A stretch of DNA of 64,000 nucleotides from Vitellaria paradoxa (lineage: Eukaryota; Streptophyta; Magnoliopsida; Ericales; Sapotaceae), in contig CM034236.1 of NCBI GenBank assembly GCA_019916065.1, positions 12,973,167-13,037,166 of the forward strand, in the 5' to 3' direction. Positions 55,596-64,000 of the stretch are shown here, in pieces. How positions within the stretch are numbered: the stretch's first letter is position 1; each line of letters begins with the position of its first letter. Made by a program: the position numbers and the translations under genes. Under the pieces are notes generated by a model that made no database searches, was not told the origin of the DNA, and saw nothing but the letters and a program-made list of their open reading frames with translations.

Positions 55596-57339
55596 CTAAC
55601 AACGAGAGACATTAACCAAGTCCAAGCAATGCTTGAACTTGTCTGTGGTAACCGTTTTTGTCAACATATCAACTGCATTCTCTGAAGTGTGCACCTTCTT
55701 AAGTATCAAGTCACCCATAGCAACTAACTCCCTCACTTTGTGAAATCTCACATTGATGTGCTTGGTCCGCGCATGATACACCTGATGCTTTGTCAAATAA
55801 ATAGCACTCTGACTATCACAGAACAACTGCACTCCACCTTGATCTATGCCCAATTCTTTCACTAACCCCTTTAGCCACAATGCTTCCTTAGCAGTCTCAG
55901 TCACCGCTATATATTCAGACTCAGTAATAGATAAAGCCACTACAGGTTGTACCATGGATCTCCAACAAATAGGACCACCTGCAAGAGTAAACACATACCC
56001 TATCGTAGACCTTCTGTCATCCACACCTCCAGCATAATCAGCATCAACAAACCCTACAACTGAAATCTGATCTTGTTGCCTTGCAAACATAATCCCACGG
56101 TCCACTGTACCTCTCAAGTATCTGAAAACCCACTTGACTGCTGCCCAATGCTGTCTACTTGGATTGACCATGTACTTACTGACTATGCTAACTGCAGTGC
56201 CAAATCGGGTCTTGTACACACCATTGCATACATCAAGCAACCAACTGCGCTGGCATAAGGTACTTTTGACATGTCCTAAATTTTTTCAGCTGATTTTGAA
56301 CACTGAGCTGAAGACAATCTGAAATGATTTGCCAAAGGAGTGCTCACTGACTTTGCATTATCCATGCTAAATCTTTCCAACACTTTCATGACATAATCCT
56401 TCTGAGATAACCACAGCTTCCCAGCTGACTTATCTCTGCGAATCTCCATTCCAAGTATTTTCTTTGCAGCACCCAAATCCTTCGTGTCAAATTCCTTTCT
56501 CAACAAAGACTTCAACTTGTTTACTTCAACTAAACTCTTCGCAGCAATAAGCATATCATCCACATAAAGTAGCAAAAAAATATAGGTCCATCATCGAGAC
56601 TCTTAACATAAGCGCAACAATCATACTCACAACGTGTGAACCCGATCTGAATCATGTACGAATCAAACTTCTTGTACCATTGTCTTGGAGACTGCTTAAG
56701 CCCATAAAGCAACTTCCTCAACCTACATACAAGGTACTCAGTCCCTGGCTGCTTGAAACCCTCAGGCTGCTCCATGTAAATAACTTCCTCCAAATCACTA
56801 TAGAGAAAAATTGTTTTCACATCCAGCTGCTCTAACTCCAGATCATAGCAAGCCACCAATGCCAAGATAATTCTAATCGAAGTATGCCCCACAACTGGGG
56901 AAAAGACTTCATCATAATCAATTCCCTTTCTCTGTGAGTACCCTTTTGCTACTAACTGAGCCTTGAACTTCTCTTTTTCCTTTTCTGACGCAACTTCTTT
57001 CCTTTTATACACCCATTTGCAACCCACTATCTTCTTTCCCTCGGGCAGTTCTGTCAATTCCCAAGTCTGGTGCTTGTGCAATGACTCCATTTCCTCCATC
57101 ATGGCTTCCATCCATCTATCCTTTTCAGAACTACTGATAGCCTCCTGAAAAGTAGACAGATCCCCACTGGTAGTAGTCAAAGCAAAAGAAACCATGTCCT
57201 CAAACCCATACCTTTCAAGTGCTTTGATAGTACGTCTGGGTCTCCCCGTGGCTATGCTTTCTTGCTGCTGATGTTTTTACTGTTCTTTTGAATCAGAACC
57301 ACGTGTGTCAGAACCATTCAGCTCAACTTGTATACCCTG
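55596..57339 (-). pseudogene. copia 2 reverse transcriptase and RNase H (inactivated)
   Basis: After a linker with stops at 57340 and 57277, the RT frame shows EAISSSEKDRWMEAM, GCKWVYKRK, LVAKGYSQRKGIDYDEVFSPVV, LEQLDVKTIFLYSDL and LYGLKQSPRQWYKKFD. A seven-base homopolymer (56574-56580) marks a frameshift just before the catalytic YVDDMLIAAK (56555-56566). A further in-frame TAG lies at 56276, and a one-base loss near 56198 shifts the frame again. RNase H then reads FVDADYAGGVDDRRSTIGY, ALSITESEYIAVTE, LFCDSQSAIYLTKH, ARTKHINVRFHKVRE and VDMLTKTV, ending naturally at 55596. Most motifs are intact but no full polyprotein is possible. Confidence 0.9.
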
Positions 57340-58233
57340 CTACTTGTTACTATCCGCTGACTCGAATTTCTGATGTGTCTTGACCATAGAAGCTTCATTA
57401 AATATCACATCTCTGCTGATCACTACCTTCTTTGTTTCTGGATCCCAAAGCTTGTACATTTTTACTCCTTTTTCATACCCAATGAAGATACACTGTTTGG
57501 ATTTCGCATCAAGCTTTGATCTCTCATCCTCGGGAACATGAACATAGTCTGGACATCCAAAAACTCGAAGAATTGAATAATCTACATCTCTCTCTGTCCA
57601 CACTTCTTCCGCTACCTTTCCATCCAGAGCAATACTCGGTGACCTATTTATAATAAAACATGCCATATTCACTGCTTCTGCCCAAAAAATCTTAGGAAGT
57701 CCTGCATTCAATCTGATACACCGTGTTTTCTTCCCTATAGTTCTGTTCATCCTTTCTGCCACCCCATTCTGCTGAGGTGTCTTACGAATTGTAAAGTGTC
57801 GCTGAATCCCGTGTTTCTCACAAAACTTCAAAAAAGGCCCATTCTTGTACTCTTTCCCATTATCTGTCCTGAGGCATTTAATTCGCTTCCCTATCTGGTT
57901 TTTCACTTCAGCTTTCCACACCTTGAATTTATCAAAAACTTCAGATTTGTGTTTCATGAAGTACACCCAAACTTTCCTTGAAAAATCATTGATAAAGGTC
58001 ACAAAATACAGAGATCCTCTTTTCGAAGCTACACTCACTAGCCCCCAAACATCTGAATGTATGTAGTCAAGAATTCCCTTCATTCTATGAGTAGCACCTC
58101 TAAACTGCACCTTACACTGTTTCCCTAGAACACAAAACTTACAGAATCCAACCTTGCACAATTTCACCCCTTTCAGCAGATTCTTCTTATGTAGCTCCAA
58201 CATCCCACGTTCCCCCATATGCCCCAGACGCAT
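57340..58233 (-). pseudogene. copia 2 integrase
   Basis: Open for 297 codons. It has the zinc-binding region (MRLGHMGERGM to CKFCVLGKQ) and a core with HSDVWG, LRTDNGKEY and TPQQNGVAERMNRT, which supply the three catalytic acidic residues. The C-terminus has VFGCPDYVHVP and IFIGYEKGVKMYKLWDP. A TAG before MRLGHM (58237), where Trp is expected, separates it from the protease. Confidence 0.88.
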
Positions 58234-58236
58234 ATG

Positions 58237-59535
58237 CTAAAGCATAGTATCATCAGCATCTTCAGTTACAGTGGCAGCGGCTCCACCTACAACTGTACTC
58301 CCTATCAGCTTATAAATGTTTCCTTTTAAACCCTTCAAGATTACCATAACACCTTTCGTTACCTTTATTACTCCACCTTCTGTTTTGTACCTATAGCCTG
58401 CAGAGTCTAAGGTTCCCATTGAAATTAAGTTTTTTCTCAAATCTGGAACATGCCTAACATCTCTCACAATACCATCAAGCATTTTGATTTTAATTGTCAC
58501 TATTCCCATGACTTTGCAAGATGCATTATTGCCCATAAGAACAGTACTACAATTCAATGACCTGTAGGTGTCAAACCATTCTCTGTTAGGAGACATGTGA
58601 TAAGAGCATGCTGAATCCAGAATCCATGAGTCTGACAGATGATCCACATGAATTGATACTAAAAGCATATCACCATCTTCTTCCAAATCCTGCTGTGCGA
58701 CATTCGCAGAATTCGACAGTCCATCTTTATTCTCCTCTGCCCTTCCCTGTTTCTTCTTCCAGTTTGTGCCTTTTTTAGGGCAAACTTTCTTCATGTGTCC
58801 TGGTTCATGGCACTTGTAACACTTGTACGCAAACCCTTCACTAGATTGCCCCCTCGACTGAGATCTCCTACGGCCTCCACCTGCTTTACCCCTCTCCTTC
58901 TTTCTTCCACGATTCTCGTACCTCTTTGCCACCAGTCCTTCACCTAGAGATAAATCAGCCTGTTGCTTGCGTTGGTTATACACCAAAAGGGCTGTAGTAA
59001 CATCCTCTAGTTCTAGGGTTTCGTTCCCCCAAAGTAGAGTTGTAACGAGCGTGTCAAGAGAAGATGATAACGAGGACAACAACATCAGAGCCTGGTCTTC
59101 CTCTTTGAATTTCACGTCAATCCTTAGCAGATCGCTAACAAGTTGAATGAACGTATGAATATGCTGAATTAGATCGAAACCCTCGACCATCTTCAATCCA
59201 AATAACTTCTGTTTTAAAAACAGTTTATTTGTCAAAGACTTTGACATATACTTGCTATCCAGTTTAGCCTAAACACTAGCAGGCGAGTCATCACCAATGA
59301 CGTGATACATAACTTCGTCTGCAAGACACAGACAAATCGTACTCACTGCCTTCATTTGTAGTTCTTCCCAATCATCGTTCGACATCGCCTCTGGTTTCTT
59401 CTTAGCCCCGTTCAACACCTTCACCAAACCCTGCTGTATTAATAGATCTTTTACCCGCTGTTGCCATAGTCTGAAATTCCCAATCCTGTCGAACTTTTCT
59501 ACATCGAACTTTGTAACAGACGAACTTCCCACCAT
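58237..59535 (-). pseudogene. copia 2 gag and protease
   Basis: Starts MVGSSSVTKFDVEKFDRIGNF at 59535. An in-frame TAG at 59269, where Trp is expected, follows residue 88. The same frame resumes with YMSKSLTNKLF. The zinc knuckle CYKCHEPGHMKKVC lies at 58780-58821 and the protease site WILDSACSYHM at 58606-58626. DSA replaces the common DSG, a variant that also occurs in other plant copia elements as far as I recall. Confidence 0.87.
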
Positions 59536-59558
59536 CGTTCTTCGTGTGATTCAACCTG

Positions 59559-59570
59559 GCTCTGATACCA
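59559..59570 (-). other. primer-binding site of copia 2
   Basis: TGGTATCAGAGC on the minus strand, four bases from the LTR end, complementary to initiator Met tRNA. Confidence 0.9.
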
Positions 59571-59573
59571 ATT

Positions 59574-59961
59574 TGTAGGATCGATTTACACACACACACA
59601 CACGATATATGGAAGAAAAATAGTAAAAGATCAACACACAGATTTACGTGGTTCCCCAAAATCTAGGTACGTCCACGGGAGCGAGAGCGAGAGTTCTTTT
59701 TTATTGATCACAGGGTTACATAGAGAATATTTATAGCCATCTCTATTCCTAACGCTAATAGGATTACATGGTCTATTCCTAATCCTAATAGGATTACATG
59801 GTCTGATTCTCAAAATACCTTTAATTATACCGTACTGTACCGCGAGGGGCGTTGCCCCCCGCACCCCCAAACCTTCGGGCCTACGGCCCAGCCCACTACA
59901 CGTTGAATCCGAGTCCTTCCTAGCACTTGGTTTCTCTTCGTATGAGCCACAAGTCCTAACA
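59574..59961 (-). repeat. 5' LTR of copia element 2
   Basis: On the plus strand it runs TGTAGGATCG...AGTCCTAACA, 388 bp; TACTC follows at 59962-59966. A transcript-start region is not obvious. Confidence 0.9.
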
Positions 59962-60042
59962 TACTCGATCCTGAGCAATAACTCAATAGGTAAGAACTTG
60001 GGTTTAAGACTTACTTACCCGATTGTTAACTTCAGGGTTTAA

Positions 60043-60445
60043 GGCTTGGTTTGGTTACTGGGAAACTAGCTTTTAGTTTTTTCTGTCTTATATATCCTTT
60101 TTCCACCAAAATTCAATATTCTTCTTTTAGAAGTTGTGGTTTTAGGTGTATATGTTAATCGCAATTATAAAAAAATAAAAAAATAAAACAAATTTACATT
60201 CATTTAGATAAAACCTATCAGTTTGGATTAAAAAAAAAGTAACAAAAGAAACTTATTTTGTTTATTTTTTAGCTTTTACTCAAATGGAAGTAAATTTATT
60301 TTATTTTATTTTATTTTTTTTACGAATGCAATTAACGTGCCTAAAAATTACAGCTTCTACAAAAATAAATTTTCGTAAAAAAAAGTTATATAGAATGAAA
60401 AGAACTACCAAAAAAATAAAATATTTTTTATAACTAAACAAAACC
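60043..60445. mobile_element. Tourist-like MITE, relative of 9944-10321
   Basis: GGCTTGGTTTGGTTACTGG at the left and AACTAAACAAAACC at the right, with TTAA on both sides (60039-60042, 60446-60449). The interior shares TTTACATTCATTTAGATAAA and AATGCAATTAACGTGCCTAAAAATTA-type words with the 9944 copy. Confidence 0.6.
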
Positions 60446-60539
60446 TTAACCACGCAATTATGGGGATTAATTTCCTAAAACCTTCTGTAAGGGGTTTAGC
60501 CTCCCTCTCCCCCCGCCCCCTTAAAATTTGAAATTTATA

Positions 60540-60810
60540 TAGTAGAATAGGATAATTTTTGAAAATATCTCTCTTACAAATTAAAATCTAATAATTAATA
60601 TTAATTTTTTCTTTAATTCAACGATTGAGATCATTTTTATATTTTAACTTCTCATTCGATTCATATTTTAGTTGATTCCACTACTATCTATTTCACAAAA
60701 CTGTTTGGATATTTTAAAATTCATCATATTTAAAGGGTGGCGATCACATGCAAATCAAAACTGCAAACTTAAATTTTATCTAATTATGGTTTCTAGAAAA
60801 TTGAACATTT
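60540..60810 (-). repeat. dispersed repeat, inverted copy of 14881-15170
   Basis: GATTGAGATCATTTTTATATTTTAAC, CACTACTATCTATTTCACAAAA, GGGTGGCGATCACATGCAAAT and TATGGTTTCTAG are the reverse-order, opposite-strand equivalents of the 15-kb copy. Confidence 0.5.
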
Positions 60811-61054
60811 CAAATTAAAATACCACAAAGCACTATAATTTGTGTTTTTTTTTTTTTTATGGTGCATATCAAAAATTAATTGGAGAAAGAAAAAAACCAA
60901 AACATATGTAGTAGCCCTAAAATTTTGGAAAAAAAAATTTAAAACCTATGGATTATTATAATTTTTTCAATTTAAACTTTTCAATCAAAGTTTCAAATAT
61001 ATAAGAAACTTAATATTAATTTTGTTTAGAGTACCGTAGGCATGAATTATACAA
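60811..61054. other. spacer
   Basis: AT-rich, no feature. Confidence 0.5.
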
Positions 61055-61175
61055 TATAACATAAAAGAGGGTTAACCTAATGGTAAAAAGGTCATTTTGT
61101 TATTTGGAAGTTTCTGATTCGATTCCTTCTCCCTACATTGCCTAATTCTCAATTGTTTTACCTTTCAAAAAAATT
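61055..61175 (+). mobile_element. tRNA-like SINE relic
   Basis: GGTTAACCTAATGGTAAAAAGG resembles a pol III A box and CTGATTCGATTCC a B box, about 50 bp apart. A CTTTCAAAAAAATTAAAAAAAA tail follows. The fold is too degraded for a functional tRNA; no target duplication was found. Confidence 0.45.
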
Positions 61176-63099
61176 AAAAAAAAATATTTTTCAATTGTTC
61201 TACAGAACAAAATATTTATAAATATATATTTCTTTTTCAAAATGGTCATCCTATTCTAAAGTAAAAAATTAAATATATAATTTTTTCAAAATGATCACCC
61301 CATCTCTTTTACTTTGAGCCATTAATAACATATAAGATTTTATTCTTGAGTTGGGTCATTAATAGTCTAACTTAGTTAATTGAATAATTTTTTGTTGAGT
61401 CTATAAATAGACTTATATGTTTCTTTTATCTTTTAACTCCATAACTCTCAAGTAGACTACTTGCATTCTAAGATTATATTTTTTAAGTTGGGAAAAATAT
61501 TAAAATTTATAAGAATTGACTCTTGCCTATATAAATTTCTAGTTCTATCCTTATTCACAGAGTTTGTGAAATCTAAAGGTATGTAAACATTTGTTAAAAA
61601 ATAAAAATGAATTTAATGCAATAACGTGATCCTAATATTAATCCACTTGCGCTGACTTAGTATCCCAGACCCCTCTCATTTGTTGAAATATTTATCTTTC
61701 AATATCTAAACAACATCAGTACTATACATTTATTGTATGCAATATTTCTGCTTTTTGGGTAAGAGGGTAGAGGGTTAATCACAAAGACTTGCATTCCTTA
61801 GTAGTTGAAAATTTAGGTCCTCCTTCGTGATACTATCTTATGGTCGTGTTTAGAAATTTAGGGACCTTAGACCAAACTTTTAGGAAGATCTAACCTATGT
61901 AACTCGTTATCTCAAAATTTCATAAACACGTTATTTTTTATTTGACATATTCTTTACTACAAAGTTAAAAAATAGACAATCACAGTATCTAACAATACAA
62001 ATTTAATCTTTAAATAAATAAATAATAAAATCAACTAATCAACATAAATAAAAAAATTATAAATAAACTAAAAAATAAGGTTATGCAATTGTACAACAAC
62101 TCTCTTTATTTATTTAATTCTGATTTGATCCCAACTTATATCCTAAAGTAATGTTTTGAAGAAGGATGAGACTTGAATTGATTCAAATGAAGATATGGAT
62201 CAAGAAGGATTAGATTAGATGATCTAAAGTGAAGATAAGGATTGAATTTGAATGATGAAATGCAGGATGTGATTTATGAATAACTACTTGATTTAAAGAA
62301 GATAAGGATTGGATTAAATTTTGATGATATGTAGAATGATTACAAAATTATTTTCATGTCTATCATATAGAAATAAAATTAAAAAATAATATTAATTCAT
62401 TTAATAGGAATTATGAATGCACAAATAGAGTTGTAGGAAGTTCAAAAAGTATTCTCTAAGTTTGGTCTTGTGTCTATCAGATAATAATAAAATTCAAAAA
62501 AATAATTAATGTATTTAATAAGATAATTATGAATGTATAAATAGAGTTGTAGAAAGTTCAAAATAAAATATTAAATAGAATTAAAAAATAATAATTAGTG
62601 TATCAGTAAAATTTTGATTGGTGTAAAATACTATTTAATATTTATATTATTAATAAATTTTTTTAAAAATTGGGCCTTCTTATTTTTACAGGGGCCCTAG
62701 GCGACCACCTTAATGGCCTAGGGGTTGCCATAGCCTTATATTGTCCAATAGAAATGAAGATACTAAATCGCAATGAGATTTGTTTGCTTGAATGACATTT
62801 TAGTCTCTCTTTTTTTATTCTATAATTTTTATTAGTGATTAGCACATAATATTGTACATTTATCCACTTTTTTAATGTATTAATTGTATAAAAGTATTTA
62901 TTTAAAAGTTAATTTCATTACATATTTTTTTATACACTTACGTTTTCTATTGGTTACAATTTACAGGAATTAATTTTAGGTAATTGGAGGCTTAAACAAT
63001 GTAAAAATACAATTGAAAAAAGTCCTATATGAATATAAGGCAAAAAGAGGAATAAATGGAGTTGAAAAAAAAGAAAAAAATCTTAGTGTGAAACCTTGA
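61176..63099. other. intergenic, AT-rich
   Basis: Includes a tandem pair around 62413 and 62531 (ATGAATG.A.AAATAGAGTTGTAG.AAGTTC, period 118 bp). GGGCCCTAGGCGACC near 62692 is a lone GC-rich word resembling decayed hAT-like ends. No gene is supported. Confidence 0.4.
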
Positions 63100-64000
63100 C
63101 CACACCCAAGTTTGGACAGGGGTAGGTGCTGACTTAGGTTAGGACCACAGAATACTATGCAAGTTTGGAACTCAGAATTTTTAGGAAGTACGAAGGTGGT
63201 ATGCACCTAGGTGCGAACCACAGAGCGTATGCACATTTAGAAGACCAAGAAAAATGTTGAGTATGGAAGATGGTTCGCACCTACGTCCAGACCATGCATG
63301 GTGTGCACCTAGGTGCGAAACACAGAAGGGGGATCAAGCCTTGGACCTTGAAAATTCATCCAAGGCAAGGAAGTGGTATGAACCTAGGTTCAAATAAGGC
63401 TTGGTGCGCACCCTTATCCAGACCACCTAAAACATCTGGAGTTTTCTTTGTAATTTTCACATTGTAGCTGAGGGCTTTTTGGCCACTTCACAAAATTAAT
63501 TATTTGAACTATAAATAGAAGGAGGTATTTGTTGAGAAGGGAGAGATTAGATATACATTACATATAGATAGATAGATAGAGTAAATTTATATGGTTTTAG
63601 AAAAGGAATTTACATCTTGTTTGGTAGGAGAGAAATTTTTTTTTCCTTTTCAATTCCTCTCGTAAACATATCAATTTAATACAAGTTTGAGTTTCTCTTT
63701 CACTTTGAGTGAGTAGTTCTCTTACTTGGATTCAAATCAAGGTAAGTAGATGATGTATGTGGATTTTGAAGGTATTTTGAGTTTCAATGTTAAATTTTCT
63801 TCAAATTTTTTTTTTTAATTGTAGTTGATTTGTTTGGATTTATTGAAATCATCATTTGAGAATTGTAGATCAAGATTTGTTTATATAGTTTATATAGGTA
63901 TGTGAGTTGCTAATTAAAATTTTTATGTGCTTTCTTGAGCATTTTGTATGTGAATTGCTAATATAGAAGTCTCATGTACTCTTTATAGATTATGTACTTT
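63100..64000 (+). mobile_element. probable LTR fragment with palindromic GCACCTAGGTGC repeats
   Basis: GCACCTAGGTGC, a perfect 12-bp palindrome, occurs at 63203-63214 and 63305-63316, with diverged GGT.C.CACCTA relatives nearby. CTATAAATAG (63509-63518) is a strong TATA-like sequence, followed by a (GATA)n run near 63566. This resembles a plant LTR promoter region. The element runs out of the window. Confidence 0.4.

Larger units (their letters stand above)
55137..59961 (-). mobile_element. complete but defective Ty1/copia retrotransposon, 4825 bp
   Basis: LTRs of 381 and 388 bp with TG...CA ends, tRNA-Met primer site, polypurine tract and the order gag, protease, integrase, RT, RNase H on the minus strand, bounded by TACTC duplications. 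The LTRs differ by roughly 25 substitutions plus indels by my count, so it is older than copia 1. The lineage looks Tork-like from the gag (YMSKSLTNKLFLKQKLF), moderately sure. Confidence 0.94.

Noticed and set aside
61055..61175. Possible functional tRNA gene
   Set aside because: A- and B-box-like words exist, but acceptor and anticodon stems do not pair convincingly and an A-rich tail follows, so a SINE relic is more likely.
1..64000. CRISPR array, bacterial operon, organellar insertion or a new reverse-transcriptase system
   Set aside because: No regularly spaced identical repeats, no prokaryotic gene organisation and no plastid or mitochondrial genes were seen. Both RT regions are ordinary Ty1/copia with LTRs and the Met-tRNA primer site.

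Overview
This is an AT-rich nuclear window from a flowering plant, most likely a eudicot. The only intact transcription-factor gene is an ERF1B-like AP2/ERF protein. The rest is dominated by Ty1/copia retrotransposons with the plant initiator-Met tRNA primer-binding site, MITEs, a CACTA element and SINE/LINE debris. Nothing prokaryotic or organellar was seen, and there are no rRNA genes, functional tRNA genes or CRISPR arrays.

Layout. 0-4.9 kb is an array of diverged short repeats and AT-rich MITE-like DNA. 4.9-6.3 kb holds the ERF1B-like gene with a W-box/G-box promoter cluster and a TATA box. 7.3-8.05 kb holds two copies of one MITE in head-to-head inverted arrangement. 8.1-18 kb has more MITEs and a 1.6-kb element with long terminal inverted repeats and internal tandem units. 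18.7-20.85 kb is a decayed DUF2828-family gene split by a TIR element. 21.1 kb has a short SINE with target-site duplication. 21.6-34.4 kb and 38.5-47.75 kb are two diverged copies (A and B) of one segment. Copy B keeps an intact gene for a small secreted proline-rich protein (47.1-47.5 kb). In copy A the same gene is split into a 5' piece (33.7-33.9 kb) and a 3' piece (26.8-26.9 kb) by an LTR-like insertion that itself received a 5.07-kb copia element (27.5-32.6 kb). Copy A also holds a copia relic invaded by a 1.4-kb CACTA element. 48-55 kb is MITE and tandem-repeat DNA. 55.1-60.0 kb is a second complete but defective copia element on the minus strand. 60-64 kb has MITEs, a tRNA-like SINE relic and part of an LTR with palindromes.

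Only two genes look functional: the ERF1B-like regulator and the copy-B proline-rich protein. Both retrotransposons have LTRs, primer sites, polypurine tracts and matching 5-bp target duplications, but frameshifts and nonsense codons disable them. Where the ancestral codon can be guessed, the nonsense codons fit C-to-T or G-to-A change, as expected from deamination of methylated cytosine.

The least expected pattern is a set of eight tiny insertions (14-32 bp), most carrying a TTACC-poly(A) tail or its complement, each between 11-19 bp direct repeats. They look like target-primed retroposition products truncated to almost nothing. No new multi-gene system is visible.
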